The notes: a model not told the origin generated them from the sequence alone. A stretch of DNA of 64,000 nucleotides from Mobilicoccus sp032056465 (GCF_032056465.1 NZ_DAMBCL010000001.1), one strand, 5' to 3'. Counted from the stretch's first letter, positions 53,401-62,315 are shown. Numbers and translations: made by a program.

Positions 53401-56084
53401 CGATCGGCGAGTTCGACGGGGTGCGCCTCGCGGCCGCCGACTACCGGCACGACGGACGTCGCGTCCACGTCGTCACGACGTACTCGGCCCTCCTCGACGT
53501 CGCCGACCTCGGCGGCCCCGTCCGCGCCCACCTCACCCGGGCCGGTCTGCTCGAGGGTCCGGAGGCCGAGGACGTCGACGTCGTCGTCGGCGTGCTGTCG
53601 TGGCGGCGTAGCCCCATCCCGGACTTCACCGAGCTCGTCGAGACGATCGGCGCCGGGCTCGAGTCGGTCGATGTCGGCCGCCCGATCGCGCGGTTCGACC
53701 TCACCGTCACGAGCCGCGCGGGGCTCGGCAAGGAGCACACCCGCACCCAGCACGTCTCGTTCATGCAGGACGGCACCGGGGCGTGGATCGAGCTCGGCGT
53801 CTACCGCAACCTCCACCCGAGCATGGCCGAGCGTCTCGAGGTCTGGCGGTTCTCGAACTTCGACCTCACCCGTCTGCCCTCACCGGAGGACGTCTACCTC
53901 TTCCTCGGCGTCGCCCGCGAGAACCCTGCCGACCGGCGGCTCTTCGCGCTCGTCGAGGCCCGCGACCTCACCCGGGTCGAGGAGGGGGGCCGGGCCTCCT
54001 ACCCGCGGTTGCAGCGACTCGGGCTCGAAGCGCTCGCGGCGATGCGCACCGCGCTCACGACGTTCCCGCCCCGGCAGCGCCCGGCGTTCAACCGGCTCGT
54101 CATGGTCGTCCAGCCCCCGTGGACCGTGCCCGAGCAGGAGTGGATCGACCTCGCCCGCGACTACGAACCCCTCGCCCGCGGCGTCGGTCTGGAGAAGGCC
54201 GTCGTCCACGTCCGGGTACCGGGCGGGGACGGCCGGCTGCGGGACAAGGTCGTCTACCTCGAAGGCCTGGGCCGTCGGGGGATGACCGCGAGACTCGGGG
54301 ATCCCGGACCCGACCCCGTGCGGACCCTCACCCGCTACGGGCAGAAGGTGCTCACCGCGATGCGGTTCGGGGCGCCCTACCCGTACGAGATCGTCCGGAT
54401 GCTCACCCCCTCCGCCGAGGAGTCCAGCCCCTTCCCCCGGGGCGCCTTCACCGAGCTCGACCTCGACGAGAGCGGCGAGCGTCTCGTCCCCGTCGACCGC
54501 GAGCCCGGCGGCAACACCGCCCACCTCGTCGTCGGGGAACTCACCTCCTACACCGACGAGGTCCCCGAGGGGATGACGCGCGTCGCGATCCTGTCCGACC
54601 CCACGCAGGGTCTCGGCAACCTCGCCGAACCCGAGTGCCGTCGCATCAACGCCGCCCTCACGCTCGCTTCGGAGCGGCGGCTGCCGGTCGAGTGGTACGC
54701 GGTGTCCTCCGGGGCGCTCATCGCGCTGGACTCCGGCACCGAGAACATGGACTGGATCAGCAACACCCTGCGTCGCATCATCGAGTTCACCCAGGACGGC
54801 GGCGAGATCAACATCATCGTCACCGGCATCAACGTCGGTGGGCAGCCGTACTGGAACGCCGAGGCGACGATGCTCATGCACACCAAGGGCATCCTCGTCA
54901 TGACCCCGGCCAGCCAGATGGTCCTCACCGGCAAGCAGGCCCTCGACTTCTCCGGGGCGGTGTCGGCTGACGACAACTCCGGCATCGGCGGGTACGACCG
55001 CATCATGGGCCCCAACGGGCAGGCGCAGTACTGGGCGCCGAGCTTCGAGGAGGCCTGTCAGGTCCTCCTCCATCACTACGACTACACCTACGTCGTGCCC
55101 GGGGAGCGGTTCCCGCGGCGGCACCGCACGATGGACGTCCCGGGTCGCGACGTGCGCGACTCCCCGCACGCGCTCATCGCGACCTCGCCCTTCACGACCG
55201 TGCGCGAGGTGTTCGACGAGAACCCCGACCGCAAGATGCCCTTCGACATGCGCTCGGTCATGCGGGCCGTCGCCGACGTCGACGACGAGCCCCTCGAGCG
55301 GTGGCGGCACTGGCGCGACTCCGACACCTCGATCGTGTGGGACGCGACGATCGGTGGCATCCCGTGCTGCCTGCTCGGCATCGAGTCCCACGCCGTGCCC
55401 CGCAGCGGCTTCGTCCCCAGCGACGGGCCGCCCGCCTGGACCTCCGGCACGCTCTTCCCGCAGTCGAGCCGCAAGACCGCGCGGGCGATCAACGCCGTCT
55501 CGGGCAACCGCCCGCTCGTCGTCCTCGCCAACCTCTCCGGCTTCGACGGCTCCCCGGAGTCGATGCGGGGTTGGCAGCTCGAGTACGGCGCCGAGATCGG
55601 TCGGGCCGTGACGAACTTCGACGGACCCATCGTCTTCGTCGTCGTCTCCCGCTACCACGGCGGCGCGTTCGTCGTGTTCTCCGGGCAGCTCAACGACCAC
55701 ATGCGGATCGCCGCGATCGAGGGATCCCGCGCCTCGGTCATCGGCGGTGCGCCGGCGGCCGCGACGGTCTTCGCGCGCGAGGTCAAGAAGCGCACGATGG
55801 CCGATCCGCGCGTCGTCGAGGCGGGGGAGGCGGCGAAGACGGCCGGTCGCGGCACGGTCTCCTCGGAGGCCCGGGCCCACCTCGCCGACGTCACCGCCCG
55901 CGTCCGCAGCGAGAAGCTTGGGGAGATGGCCGATGAGTTCGACGCCATCCACTCCGTCGAGCGCGCCCAGCGCGTCGGCTCGGTCGAGGAGATCATCGCT
56001 CCCGCCGAACTCCGGCCCTGGATCATCGCCGCGCTCGAGGAGGGCATGGCGCGATTCGAGGAGGCCGCCGCCCGCCACGAGTGA
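50460..56084 (+). CDS. Multidomain acyl-CoA carboxylase with degenerate biotin-carboxylase domain
   Basis: One 1,874-residue chain. Residues 1-~145 match the biotin-carboxylase N-domain (FRLAVLDVGEPAARVL, CEEAGIAVAGPSS). Only ~20 residues (145-163) separate the KVxAK-equivalent IGELATAR from the RHIEV-equivalent RHLQV (164-168), where an intact enzyme has ~85 including the glycine-rich ATP loop. The EVNxRxQVEH site reads VGVDTLGRPDPALFG (259-273). ATP-dependent carboxylation of biotin is therefore unlikely. The BC C-domain remnant (ALERTVVVLDGAVTNRSAML) leads to a biotin carrier with MLESMKM (Lys594). A helical central region (~680-1350) follows. The carboxyltransferase has GQPYWNAEATMLMHTKG near 1460 and VVSRYHGGAFVVFSGQLND near 1730. 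ATG 50460 is the start. Expected product would be malonyl- or methylmalonyl-CoA if biotin is carboxylated by another subunit. Confidence 0.85.
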   Translation: MTQTPPATAPFRLAVLDVGEPAARVLAALADVIREEARHARSERGGRRVTTVLVHTGPAPWFRRDAEDTLMLATPDAGESGSVLDAETLVQSLREARIDGVWIGEVPGGVSALDLTRACEEAGIAVAGPSSRAREAIGELATARVDRGATAQVPVDPGHHRPTRHLQVGFAALDGHVRALPPVDVVVVDDTATHGGTETVVDPGRLPRALLTEFPAAGVAESTAAELVHLTRALADRVGYRGVGTARYRLDEDGRIELVGVDTLGRPDPALFGEDIAQAVARFRVALVVGEAAAALPDRLPPPEGHAVSVTLLARADDEGTPAVGSHRVRLADLATGAGVRGGVAPHVGDVVGAQGVAAGSDVDILTSLGTRGTDRPQALARLRRALERTVVVLDGAVTNRSAMLSLLRHPDLEAGPVDAGWAARRSGEVAPADPVALVAAAVEAYEADLASVRAEFLASAARGRPSNPEEVGTRLTLDHRGHDVAVVVERRSPTRYHVALTPAGGPTLEVDADVDVLGRYERRLRCAGRTHRIVATERGAAIHLDVDGVAHTVTREDGMAVRTPRPALVAEIHVAVGDRVRAGQQVAMLESMKMLSSITSPYDGIVTTLSVLPNGQVERGATLLRVRADEGSARPVGEPLDLAALTPSADADADAADFAAHGRSEAKRGDDRRDDGTGDVACPATTPSGADPTDVYGRLRDYLLGYDLSSGARAALLAEQKALSDLDPGDPRLAAAEDELIDLYTDLASLYRPRTEGEASADLDAPGEGLVEAADTREYVLAFLQWLDADRAGLPRRFRERLAYALSRYGVDGLTPGVDLDAATLWMFRSFSRVPTLSGAITAILDRRMRYASEVLPVLSADARDRLDRLARAAEGRAPAVASLARDTAFALFEEPTLEAMVEEALRPVEDALTRLRGPEVSAETRAEALAVITAYPHPLRGRLLDAWSESEPGDDALRDVLLEASLRRFYRQHDLEDLTIGEFDGVRLAAADYRHDGRRVHVVTTYSALLDVADLGGPVRAHLTRAGLLEGPEAEDVDVVVGVLSWRRSPIPDFTELVETIGAGLESVDVGRPIARFDLTVTSRAGLGKEHTRTQHVSFMQDGTGAWIELGVYRNLHPSMAERLEVWRFSNFDLTRLPSPEDVYLFLGVARENPADRRLFALVEARDLTRVEEGGRASYPRLQRLGLEALAAMRTALTTFPPRQRPAFNRLVMVVQPPWTVPEQEWIDLARDYEPLARGVGLEKAVVHVRVPGGDGRLRDKVVYLEGLGRRGMTARLGDPGPDPVRTLTRYGQKVLTAMRFGAPYPYEIVRMLTPSAEESSPFPRGAFTELDLDESGERLVPVDREPGGNTAHLVVGELTSYTDEVPEGMTRVAILSDPTQGLGNLAEPECRRINAALTLASERRLPVEWYAVSSGALIALDSGTENMDWISNTLRRIIEFTQDGGEINIIVTGINVGGQPYWNAEATMLMHTKGILVMTPASQMVLTGKQALDFSGAVSADDNSGIGGYDRIMGPNGQAQYWAPSFEEACQVLLHHYDYTYVVPGERFPRRHRTMDVPGRDVRDSPHALIATSPFTTVREVFDENPDRKMPFDMRSVMRAVADVDDEPLERWRHWRDSDTSIVWDATIGGIPCCLLGIESHAVPRSGFVPSDGPPAWTSGTLFPQSSRKTARAINAVSGNRPLVVLANLSGFDGSPESMRGWQLEYGAEIGRAVTNFDGPIVFVVVSRYHGGAFVVFSGQLNDHMRIAAIEGSRASVIGGAPAAATVFAREVKKRTMADPRVVEAGEAAKTAGRGTVSSEARAHLADVTARVRSEKLGEMADEFDAIHSVERAQRVGSVEEIIAPAELRPWIIAALEEGMARFEEAAARHE

Positions 56085-56094
56085 GGTCGCAGGT

Positions 56095-56142
56095 GAGGAT
56101 GCGGTGACGTGGTCGTCATGGCGACCGTCTCACCGCATCCTC
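56095..56142 (+). terminator. Terminator of the carboxylase gene
   Basis: GAGGATGCGGTGA (56095-56107) pairs perfectly with TCACCGCATCCTC (56130-56142). The loop itself folds (GGTCG...CGACC), giving an extended hairpin 11 bp past the stop. Confidence 0.8.
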
Positions 56143-56251
56143 TGCTGCGATGCTGCGATGGGTGCGGGGTGGCGCCCGAACGGCGGGGGTCGACGGGCGC
56201 CGGTCTCGGCTGACGTGGGGCGCGTCGTCGGCGCCCGATATCGTCGTGGGC

Positions 56252-57277
56252 ATGAATCTTGCCCTCGTGACCGACGGACTCCCGGCCGGGTGGAGTTCCC
56301 GCGACCCCGACGAGCGTGACATCGCCCCGCTCGCGATGCTGCGGGCGGCGGTCACCCGGGCCGCCACGGGTTCGGGTTCGCCCGACGTCGACGCCGTGCA
56401 GTCCGAGATCACCGGAGTCGGGTCGTGGTCCAGGCGCCAGGTCGTCCTCGTCGACGAACGCGGCGTCGTGCGCGCCTGGGCGGCGGCACACGACCGGGCC
56501 GCGGGCCACACGCTGCTCCAGGTGACGATCGACCCCGACCTCGCCGATGACGTCGCCGACTCCCTGGCCGCCCAGTTGTTCCGGTGGTGTGAGGATGCCG
56601 CGCGCACGTTCAACGCACTGCGTCGGGCGACCACCACGCAGCTCGACACGGGCGCCTACGAAGGCGATCCGCGTCAGCAGCGGTGGCTGGAGGCGGCCGG
56701 GTTCGCCTGCGCGAGGCGGTGGCTCCAGATGTCGCGGCCCGTCACTCCTGCGGAGACGGCGCACCCCGAACTCCAGGAGGGCGTGACGATCCGCCGCGTT
56801 CGTCGCCGCGTCAACGGCAACCCCCTCGCGGTGGACGTCCAGGCCGTCCACTGGGTGCTCGAGACCTCCTTCGAAGACCACTTCAACGCCTACCGCGAGA
56901 CGTTCGCCGAGTTCGTCAACCGTCTCCAGGAGGACCCCGGCCACGCCTGGGACCAGTGGTGGCTCGCGACGGTCCGCGACGAGCTCGGCAACGACATGCC
57001 CGCCGGCGCGGTCGTCTGCACGATGCTCAACCCCGACGGCGACGACACCTACGGCAGCTACATCGACTACATCGGTGTCCACCGCGACGCGCGCGGCCGC
57101 GGCATCGCGAAGGGGCTCCTGCGCACCGTCATCGCCGACACGGCGAGGCGCGAGCGCAACCGGGTCGGCCTCGAGGTCGACGCCGACTCCCCGACCGGCG
57201 CCGACGGCCTCTACCGGGCCATGGGGTGGGAGACCGCCTACATCACCCAGTCCTGGCATCGTGACGTGAGTTTCTGA
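56252..57277 (+). CDS. GNAT-family acetyltransferase, two-domain, mycothiol-synthase-like
   Basis: A 341-residue protein of tandem GNAT halves. The N-terminal half is degenerate (VVLVDERGVVRAWAAAHDRA). The C-terminal half has the acetyl-CoA loop YIGVHRDARGRGIAKGLLRT and a final GLYRAMGWETAYITQSW. The two-half layout resembles MshD, which makes mycothiol, but length and spread motifs leave this open. ATG 56252 is preferred to an upstream in-frame start (56150) because the protein-like sequence begins with MNLALVTDG. Confidence 0.78.
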   Translation: MNLALVTDGLPAGWSSRDPDERDIAPLAMLRAAVTRAATGSGSPDVDAVQSEITGVGSWSRRQVVLVDERGVVRAWAAAHDRAAGHTLLQVTIDPDLADDVADSLAAQLFRWCEDAARTFNALRRATTTQLDTGAYEGDPRQQRWLEAAGFACARRWLQMSRPVTPAETAHPELQEGVTIRRVRRRVNGNPLAVDVQAVHWVLETSFEDHFNAYRETFAEFVNRLQEDPGHAWDQWWLATVRDELGNDMPAGAVVCTMLNPDGDDTYGSYIDYIGVHRDARGRGIAKGLLRTVIADTARRERNRVGLEVDADSPTGADGLYRAMGWETAYITQSWHRDVSF

Positions 57278-57344
57278 CGCCTCACCCGGGTCCGGTCGAC
57301 ACGGATGAGACGGGTCGTCGGTGGGGTGGGGCAGGATGTGCGGC

Positions 57345-58595
57345 ATGTCGGAGATGACGTCGCATCCGCACACCTCACGGGTCTCCTCGCCGGCGACGGC
57401 GCGGCCGCGGCTGTCGCGGCGTGGGGCGGTCGAGCCGTTCCACGTCATGGAGATCCTCAAGGCGGCGGGTCGGCGGCAGGTCACGCACGGCGACGTCATC
57501 CCGCTGTGCGTCGGGCAGCCCTCCACGCCGGCCCCACGGGCGGTGCGGGAGGCCGCGATCCGCGCGATCGAGGGTGAGGTCCTCGGGTACAGCGACGCCC
57601 TCGGGCTCCTCGCGCTACGGGAGGCGATCGCCGACCATTGCGCGACGGCGTACGGCGTCGCGGTCGACCCGGGCCGCGTCGCGGTGACGACCGGATCCTC
57701 GGGCGCGTTCACCGCGGTGTTCCTCGCCGCGTTCGAGGTCGGTGACGTCGTCCTCATGGCCCGTCCGGGGTACCCGGCCTACCGCAACACTCTCGGCGCT
57801 CTGGGCGCTCGCGTGGTGGAACTCGACTGCGGTGAAGCGACCGGGTTCCAGCCCACCGTGGAGATGCTGGAGGAGTACGCCCGCGAGCACGGCGCACCGG
57901 CGGGGCTCGTCCTCGCCTCCCCGGCCAACCCCACCGGCTCCCTCGTGCCGGCCGAGTCGCTGGCCGCGATGACGCGGTGGTGCGCGGAGCACGGCACCCT
58001 GCTCGTCAGCGACGAGATCTACCACGGCATCACTTTCGACGAACCCGCGCACAGCGCCCTCGAGTTCGGCGGCGACGCCGTCGTCGTCGGCTCGTTCAGC
58101 AAGTACTACTCGATGACGGGGTGGCGCGTGGGCTGGGCCGTGCTGCCGGAGGCGTACGTACGCCCCGTCGAGCTGCTGCTGGGCAACCTCAACATCTGCG
58201 CTCCGGTAGTCGGCCAGGCCGCCGCCGTCGCCGCGTTCTCGCCCGAGGCCGTCACCGAACTCGATTCGCACGTCGAGCGGTACGCCCGCAACCGCGACCT
58301 CCTCGTGCGGCGGCTCCCCGAATGGGGTGTCGAGCATCTCGCCCCGGTCGACGGGGCGTTCTACGCCTACCTCGACGTCGCCCACCTCACCCGGGATTCC
58401 CAGGCCTGGTGTGAGGCGCTCCTCGACGCCACGGGCGTCGCCCTCACCCCCGGTATCGACTTCGCCCCGGCCGACCCCGCCAGGCCGCGACCCACCGACG
58501 GCACGCGGTTCGTCCGGCTCAGCTTCGCCGGCGACACCGACACCCTCGCCGAGGGCCTCGACCGCCTCGTCGCCCACGTGCGGTCCACGGCCTGA
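57345..58595 (+). CDS. Class I/II aminotransferase (PLP-dependent)
   Basis: A 416-residue fold-type I enzyme. Landmarks are GQPSTPAPRAVREAA, TTGSSGAFTAVFLAAFEVGD, ASPANPTGSLVP, LLVSDEIYHGITF and the PLP-lysine motif VGSFSKYYSMTGWRVGW. It probably moves the amino group of an aliphatic or aromatic amino acid; substrate is not clear. ATG 57345 or 57354 suits the length better than GTG 57321. It lies 77 bp upstream of the NRAMP/5-oxoprolinase genes in the same direction and may be part of that unit. Confidence 0.88.
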   Translation: MSEMTSHPHTSRVSSPATARPRLSRRGAVEPFHVMEILKAAGRRQVTHGDVIPLCVGQPSTPAPRAVREAAIRAIEGEVLGYSDALGLLALREAIADHCATAYGVAVDPGRVAVTTGSSGAFTAVFLAAFEVGDVVLMARPGYPAYRNTLGALGARVVELDCGEATGFQPTVEMLEEYAREHGAPAGLVLASPANPTGSLVPAESLAAMTRWCAEHGTLLVSDEIYHGITFDEPAHSALEFGGDAVVVGSFSKYYSMTGWRVGWAVLPEAYVRPVELLLGNLNICAPVVGQAAAVAAFSPEAVTELDSHVERYARNRDLLVRRLPEWGVEHLAPVDGAFYAYLDVAHLTRDSQAWCEALLDATGVALTPGIDFAPADPARPRPTDGTRFVRLSFAGDTDTLAEGLDRLVAHVRSTA

Positions 58596-58672
58596 TCGCG
58601 AGGCGCCACCGTCCCGTCCGCTCCCGTCCGCTCCCGCTCGACCCCGCCCACCCCGACCGAGGAGACGATTCG

Positions 58673-59920
58673 ATGGCCACCTCCGCATCCCCGGCCGAGG
58701 GCGCCGAGGCCCGCGCAGCCCTCCGCGCCCGCCGCAGCGCCCTGCTGGGCGCGATGTTCCTCATGGCGACGAGCGCGATCGGGCCGGGGTTCATCACCCA
58801 GACGACGACGTTCACCGCCAAACTCGGCGCCGCGTTCGCCTTCGCGATCATCGTGTCGATCGTCGTCGACATCGCCGTCCAGATGAACGTGTGGCGGGTC
58901 GTCGGGGTCTCCGGACTCCGCGCGCACGAACTCGCCAACAGTGTCGTGCCGGGAGCGGGATGGCTCCTCACGATCCTCGTCGTCGTCGGCGGGCTCGTCT
59001 TCAACATCGGCAACGTCGCCGGGACCGGGCTCGGCCTGGACGCGATGATCGGCCTCGACCCGCGGTGGGGCGGCGCGCTCTCCGCGCTCGTCGCGATCGG
59101 GATCTTCCTCTCCCACCGGGCGGGCGCCGCGCTCGACCGGATCGTCGTCGTCCTCGGGCTCGTGATGATCGTCCTCACGGCGTTCGTCGCGGTCACGTCC
59201 CACCCGCCGGTGGGGGAGGCGCTGCGCAACGTCGTCATGCCGAGCAACACCGGTCCGGCGATGCTCGGGGCGATCACGACGCTCGTCGGCGGCACCGTCG
59301 GCGGCTACATCACCTATGCCGGGGCCCACCGCCTGCTCGACTCCGGCACCACCGGCCCCGAGAACGTCGGTCAGATCTCCCGCAGCTCGATCACCGGAAT
59401 CGTCATCACCGGCATCATGCGGATCCTGCTGTTCCTCGCGATCCTCGGGGTCACCACGGCCGGGGTCGCCCTCGACCCGGCGAACCCCGCCGCGTCGGCG
59501 TTCGAGCACGCCGCGGGGGTCCTCGGTCTCCGGGTCTTCGGCGTCATCCTGTGGGCGGCGGCGATCACCTCGGTCATCGGCGCGTCGTACACGTCGGTGT
59601 CGTTCCTCACGACCCGGTCGACCTCCCAGCGCACCCGCACGATCCTCACCGTCGCCTTCATCGCCGTGTGCACGCTCGCGTTCGTCCTGCTCGGCCAGGC
59701 GCCGGTGACGCTGCTCGTCTTCGCGGGGTTGTTCAACGGCATCATCCTGCCGCTGGGGTTCACCCTCATCCTGCTCGCCATCTGGCGGCGCCGGGACCTG
59801 TTCGGCGGCGCATATCGCCACCCGATGTGGCTCACGCTGGCGGGGGTGCTGGCCTGGCTTCTCACGCTGTGGCTCGGGTATGTCGCGGTGAGCGAGTTCT
59901 GGGTGAAGGTGAGCCCATGA
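58673..59920 (+). CDS. NRAMP-family divalent-metal transporter
   Basis: A 415-residue protein with about eleven membrane helices. FLMATSAIGPGFITQTTTFT is the first transmembrane motif, where NRAMP metal transporters usually have DPGN; here the Asp is replaced. The TM6 region is TLVGGTVGGYITYAGAHRLL. This branch (YcsG-like) is often found next to LamB/YcsF genes, as here. Its transport substrate is unsettled. GAGGAGA precedes ATG 58673 and the stop overlaps pxpA (ATGA). Confidence 0.85.
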   Translation: MATSASPAEGAEARAALRARRSALLGAMFLMATSAIGPGFITQTTTFTAKLGAAFAFAIIVSIVVDIAVQMNVWRVVGVSGLRAHELANSVVPGAGWLLTILVVVGGLVFNIGNVAGTGLGLDAMIGLDPRWGGALSALVAIGIFLSHRAGAALDRIVVVLGLVMIVLTAFVAVTSHPPVGEALRNVVMPSNTGPAMLGAITTLVGGTVGGYITYAGAHRLLDSGTTGPENVGQISRSSITGIVITGIMRILLFLAILGVTTAGVALDPANPAASAFEHAAGVLGLRVFGVILWAAAITSVIGASYTSVSFLTTRSTSQRTRTILTVAFIAVCTLAFVLLGQAPVTLLVFAGLFNGIILPLGFTLILLAIWRRRDLFGGAYRHPMWLTLAGVLAWLLTLWLGYVAVSEFWVKVSP

Positions 59921-60684
59921 GCGCCCCACGCATCGACCTCAACTCCGACCTCGGCGAGGCGTTCGGCATCTGGCCGATGGGGGATGACGAGGCGATGCTC
60001 GACCTCGTCACCAGCGCGAACGTCGCCTGCGGGTTCCACGCCGGGGACCCCTCGGTCGCCCGTCGCACCTGCGCGGCGGCCGCGCAGCGGGGAGTCACCG
60101 TCGGTGCGCACGTCTCCTACCGCGACCTCGCGGGGTTCGGGCGGCGGTTCATCGACGTCGCCCCCGCCGAGCTCGCCGCCGACCTGCTCTACCAGATGGG
60201 CGCGCTCCAGGCGATGGCCCGGGCCGCGGGCACCCGCATCCGCTACGTCAAGCCGCACGGTGCCCTCTACAACGCGATCGTCCACCACGAGGCCCAGGCC
60301 GCCGCCGTCGTCGAGGCGGTGCTCGCCTTCGACCCGGACCTCGTCCTCCTCGGCCTGCCCGGTGCCGTCGTCCTCGACCTTGCCGCCGACGCCGGACTCG
60401 CCACGGCCACCGAGGCCTTCGCCGACCGCGGCTACCTCCCGGACGGCACCCTTGCCCCCCGGGGCACCGACGGCGCCGTCCTCCACGACGCCGCGGACGT
60501 GGCCGCCCGCATGGTCCAACTCGTCACGACCGGCACGCTCACGGCGATCGACTCGTCGACCATCACCATCGAGGCCGACTCGATCTGCACCCACGGAGAC
60601 AGCCCGGGCGCGGTCCGCCTGGCCGCCGCCGTCCGCGAGGCCCTCCTCGACGCGGGCGTCGAGATCGGGGCGTTCGTCTCATGA
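59917..60684 (+). CDS. pxpA: 5-oxoprolinase subunit A (PxpA, LamB/YcsF family)
   Basis: A 255-residue metal-dependent TIM-like enzyme. Landmarks are IDLNSDLGEAFGIWPMGDDE, SANVACGFHAGDPSVARR, VGAHVSYRDLAGFGRRF, YVKPHGALYNAIV and ADSICTHGDSPGAV. With PxpB and PxpC it hydrolyses 5-oxoproline to glutamate using ATP. ATG 59917 overlaps the transporter stop, and its own stop overlaps pxpB. Confidence 0.95.
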   Translation: MSAPRIDLNSDLGEAFGIWPMGDDEAMLDLVTSANVACGFHAGDPSVARRTCAAAAQRGVTVGAHVSYRDLAGFGRRFIDVAPAELAADLLYQMGALQAMARAAGTRIRYVKPHGALYNAIVHHEAQAAAVVEAVLAFDPDLVLLGLPGAVVLDLAADAGLATATEAFADRGYLPDGTLAPRGTDGAVLHDAADVAARMVQLVTTGTLTAIDSSTITIEADSICTHGDSPGAVRLAAAVREALLDAGVEIGAFVS

Positions 60685-61349
60685 CCGCTCCGAGTTCCGG
60701 GACGGGTTCCGCCCGCATCCATCGCCTCGCCGAGGTCGGCCTGCTCGTCGATCTCGCCGACCTGGACGCCGTCCTCGCGGTGGACGCGGCGCTGCGCCGC
60801 GCACGCGAGGACGGCGACCCGCGCCTGGCGGAGGTCCTCGACATCCTTCCCGCCGCCCGCACCCTGCTCCTCACCGTCCCGGCGGGGGCGGATCTCGACC
60901 CGGTGGAGGAGGCCGTCCGCCGTCTCGACGTCGACCCCTCGGCGTCTGCGGCGGACGAGGCACCGACGGTCGAGATCCCCGTCGTCTACGACGGCCCCGA
61001 CCTCGCCGACGTCGCCCGGCACACCGGTCTCTCGGAGGCGGAGGTCGTCGCCGCCCACACGGGCACCCCGTGGCGGGCCGCGTTCGGGGGGTTCGCGCCG
61101 GGGTTCTTCTACCTCACCGGGGGCGATCCGCGACTCGAGGTCCCGAGACGCAGCGAACCCCGCACCGCCGTCCCCGACGGGGCCGTCGCGCTGGCGGGGG
61201 AGTTCAGCGCGGTGTATCCGCGGCGCTCGCCGGGCGGGTGGCAGCTCCTCGGGCACACGGACGCGCGCATGTGGGACGACGCCCGCACGCCGCCGGCGCT
61301 GCTCGCGCCCGGGGTCCTCGTGCGGTTCGTCGAGGGGGAGGCGTCATGA
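60681..61349 (+). CDS. pxpB: 5-oxoprolinase subunit B (PxpB, KipI family)
   Basis: A 222-residue AHS1-domain protein. Blocks are VEIPVVYDGPDLADVARHTG, FGGFAPGFFYLTGGDP, VPDGAVALAGEFSAVYPRRS and GGWQLLGHTDARMW. It lies between pxpA and pxpC with four-base overlaps on both sides, as in the known 5-oxoprolinase complex. Confidence 0.93.
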   Translation: MTAPSSGTGSARIHRLAEVGLLVDLADLDAVLAVDAALRRAREDGDPRLAEVLDILPAARTLLLTVPAGADLDPVEEAVRRLDVDPSASAADEAPTVEIPVVYDGPDLADVARHTGLSEAEVVAAHTGTPWRAAFGGFAPGFFYLTGGDPRLEVPRRSEPRTAVPDGAVALAGEFSAVYPRRSPGGWQLLGHTDARMWDDARTPPALLAPGVLVRFVEGEAS

Positions 61350-62257
61350 CGTCGGACATCGGAGACGGCCGCCCTCGTCGCGACGGGACGAAGGCGATCG
61401 AGATCCTCGCGACCGGTCCCCGGGCGCTCGTCGAGGACCTCGGACGTCCGGGGCTCGCGCGTCTCGGCGTGGGACGGTCGGGGGCCGCCGATCGTGGCGC
61501 CCACGCCCTCGCCCAGCGCCTCGTCGGCAACACCCCCGACGCGGCCGGCATCGAGGTGACCCTCGGCGGCTTCGCGATGCGCGCCCGGGGCGACCTCCTC
61601 GCCGTCGTCACCGGTGCCCCCGCCCCGGTCACCGTCGACGGGCGGCAACGGTCTCTCGGTGAACTGCTCACGCTCCTCGACGGTGCCGAGCTCACCCTCG
61701 GTCCGGCCGAGTCGGGTCTNNNNNNNNNNGCGGTCCGCGGTGGGCTGGACGTCCCCGCCACGCTCGGCTCCCGATCCACCGACACCCTCTCCGGCCTCGG
61801 GCCGGCCCCTCTCGCCGCGGGCGACGTCGTGCCCGTCGGCGAGGCGACCCGAGCCCTGCCGACACTCGACGCGATCGCCCTCGCTCCCGCCGGCGCCGAG
61901 GTCGTCCTGCGGGTCTCGCCCGGGCCGCGGATGGAGTGGATCGCCGCCCCCGAGGCCCTCATCGGCCCGGTCTGGCGCGTCTCCTCGCGCAGTGACCGCA
62001 TCGGCGTGCGCCTCGAAGGCGACCGGATCGCCCGGGCGCGGGCGTACGAGGACGTCGAACTGCCGTCGGAGGGTGTCGTACGCGGATCGATCCAGGTCCC
62101 GGCGGGTGGCGAGCCGGTGCTGTTCCTCGCGGACCACCCCGTCACCGGCGGCTACCCGGTCGTCGCGGTCGTCCTCGACGCCGACGTCGACCGCGCCGCG
62201 CAGGTGCGACCCGGTGACGTCGTCCGGTTCGTCCACGGGGAGACGCCGCGGGCGTGA
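61346..62257 (+). CDS. pxpC: 5-oxoprolinase subunit C (PxpC, KipA family), interrupted by an assembly gap
   Basis: About 303 residues of AHS2-domain sequence: EILATGPRALVEDLGRPGLA, VGRSGAADRGAHALAQRLVG, AVRGGLDVPATLGSRSTDTL, RVSSRSDRIGVRLEGD and GSIQVPAGGEPVLFLADHPV. Ten Ns at 61720-61729 remove the residues between AESGL and AVRGG. Family members usually read GLRxYLAVRGG there, which would need 13 bases, so the gap length is probably conventional and the gene intact. ATG 61346 overlaps pxpB. Confidence 0.9.
   Translation: MTSDIGDGRPRRDGTKAIEILATGPRALVEDLGRPGLARLGVGRSGAADRGAHALAQRLVGNTPDAAGIEVTLGGFAMRARGDLLAVVTGAPAPVTVDGRQRSLGELLTLLDGAELTLGPAESGXXXXAVRGGLDVPATLGSRSTDTLSGLGPAPLAAGDVVPVGEATRALPTLDAIALAPAGAEVVLRVSPGPRMEWIAAPEALIGPVWRVSSRSDRIGVRLEGDRIARARAYEDVELPSEGVVRGSIQVPAGGEPVLFLADHPVTGGYPVVAVVLDADVDRAAQVRPGDVVRFVHGETPRA
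61720..61729. other. Assembly gap of 10 Ns
   Basis: A run of ten N bases inside pxpC. Frame is kept on both sides. Confidence 1.
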
Positions 62258-62315
62258 CGCCGGCGGCGAGGGAGGATGAGGGGAGAGGACGCGGACGGGC
62301 AGGGACGAGGGCGGC

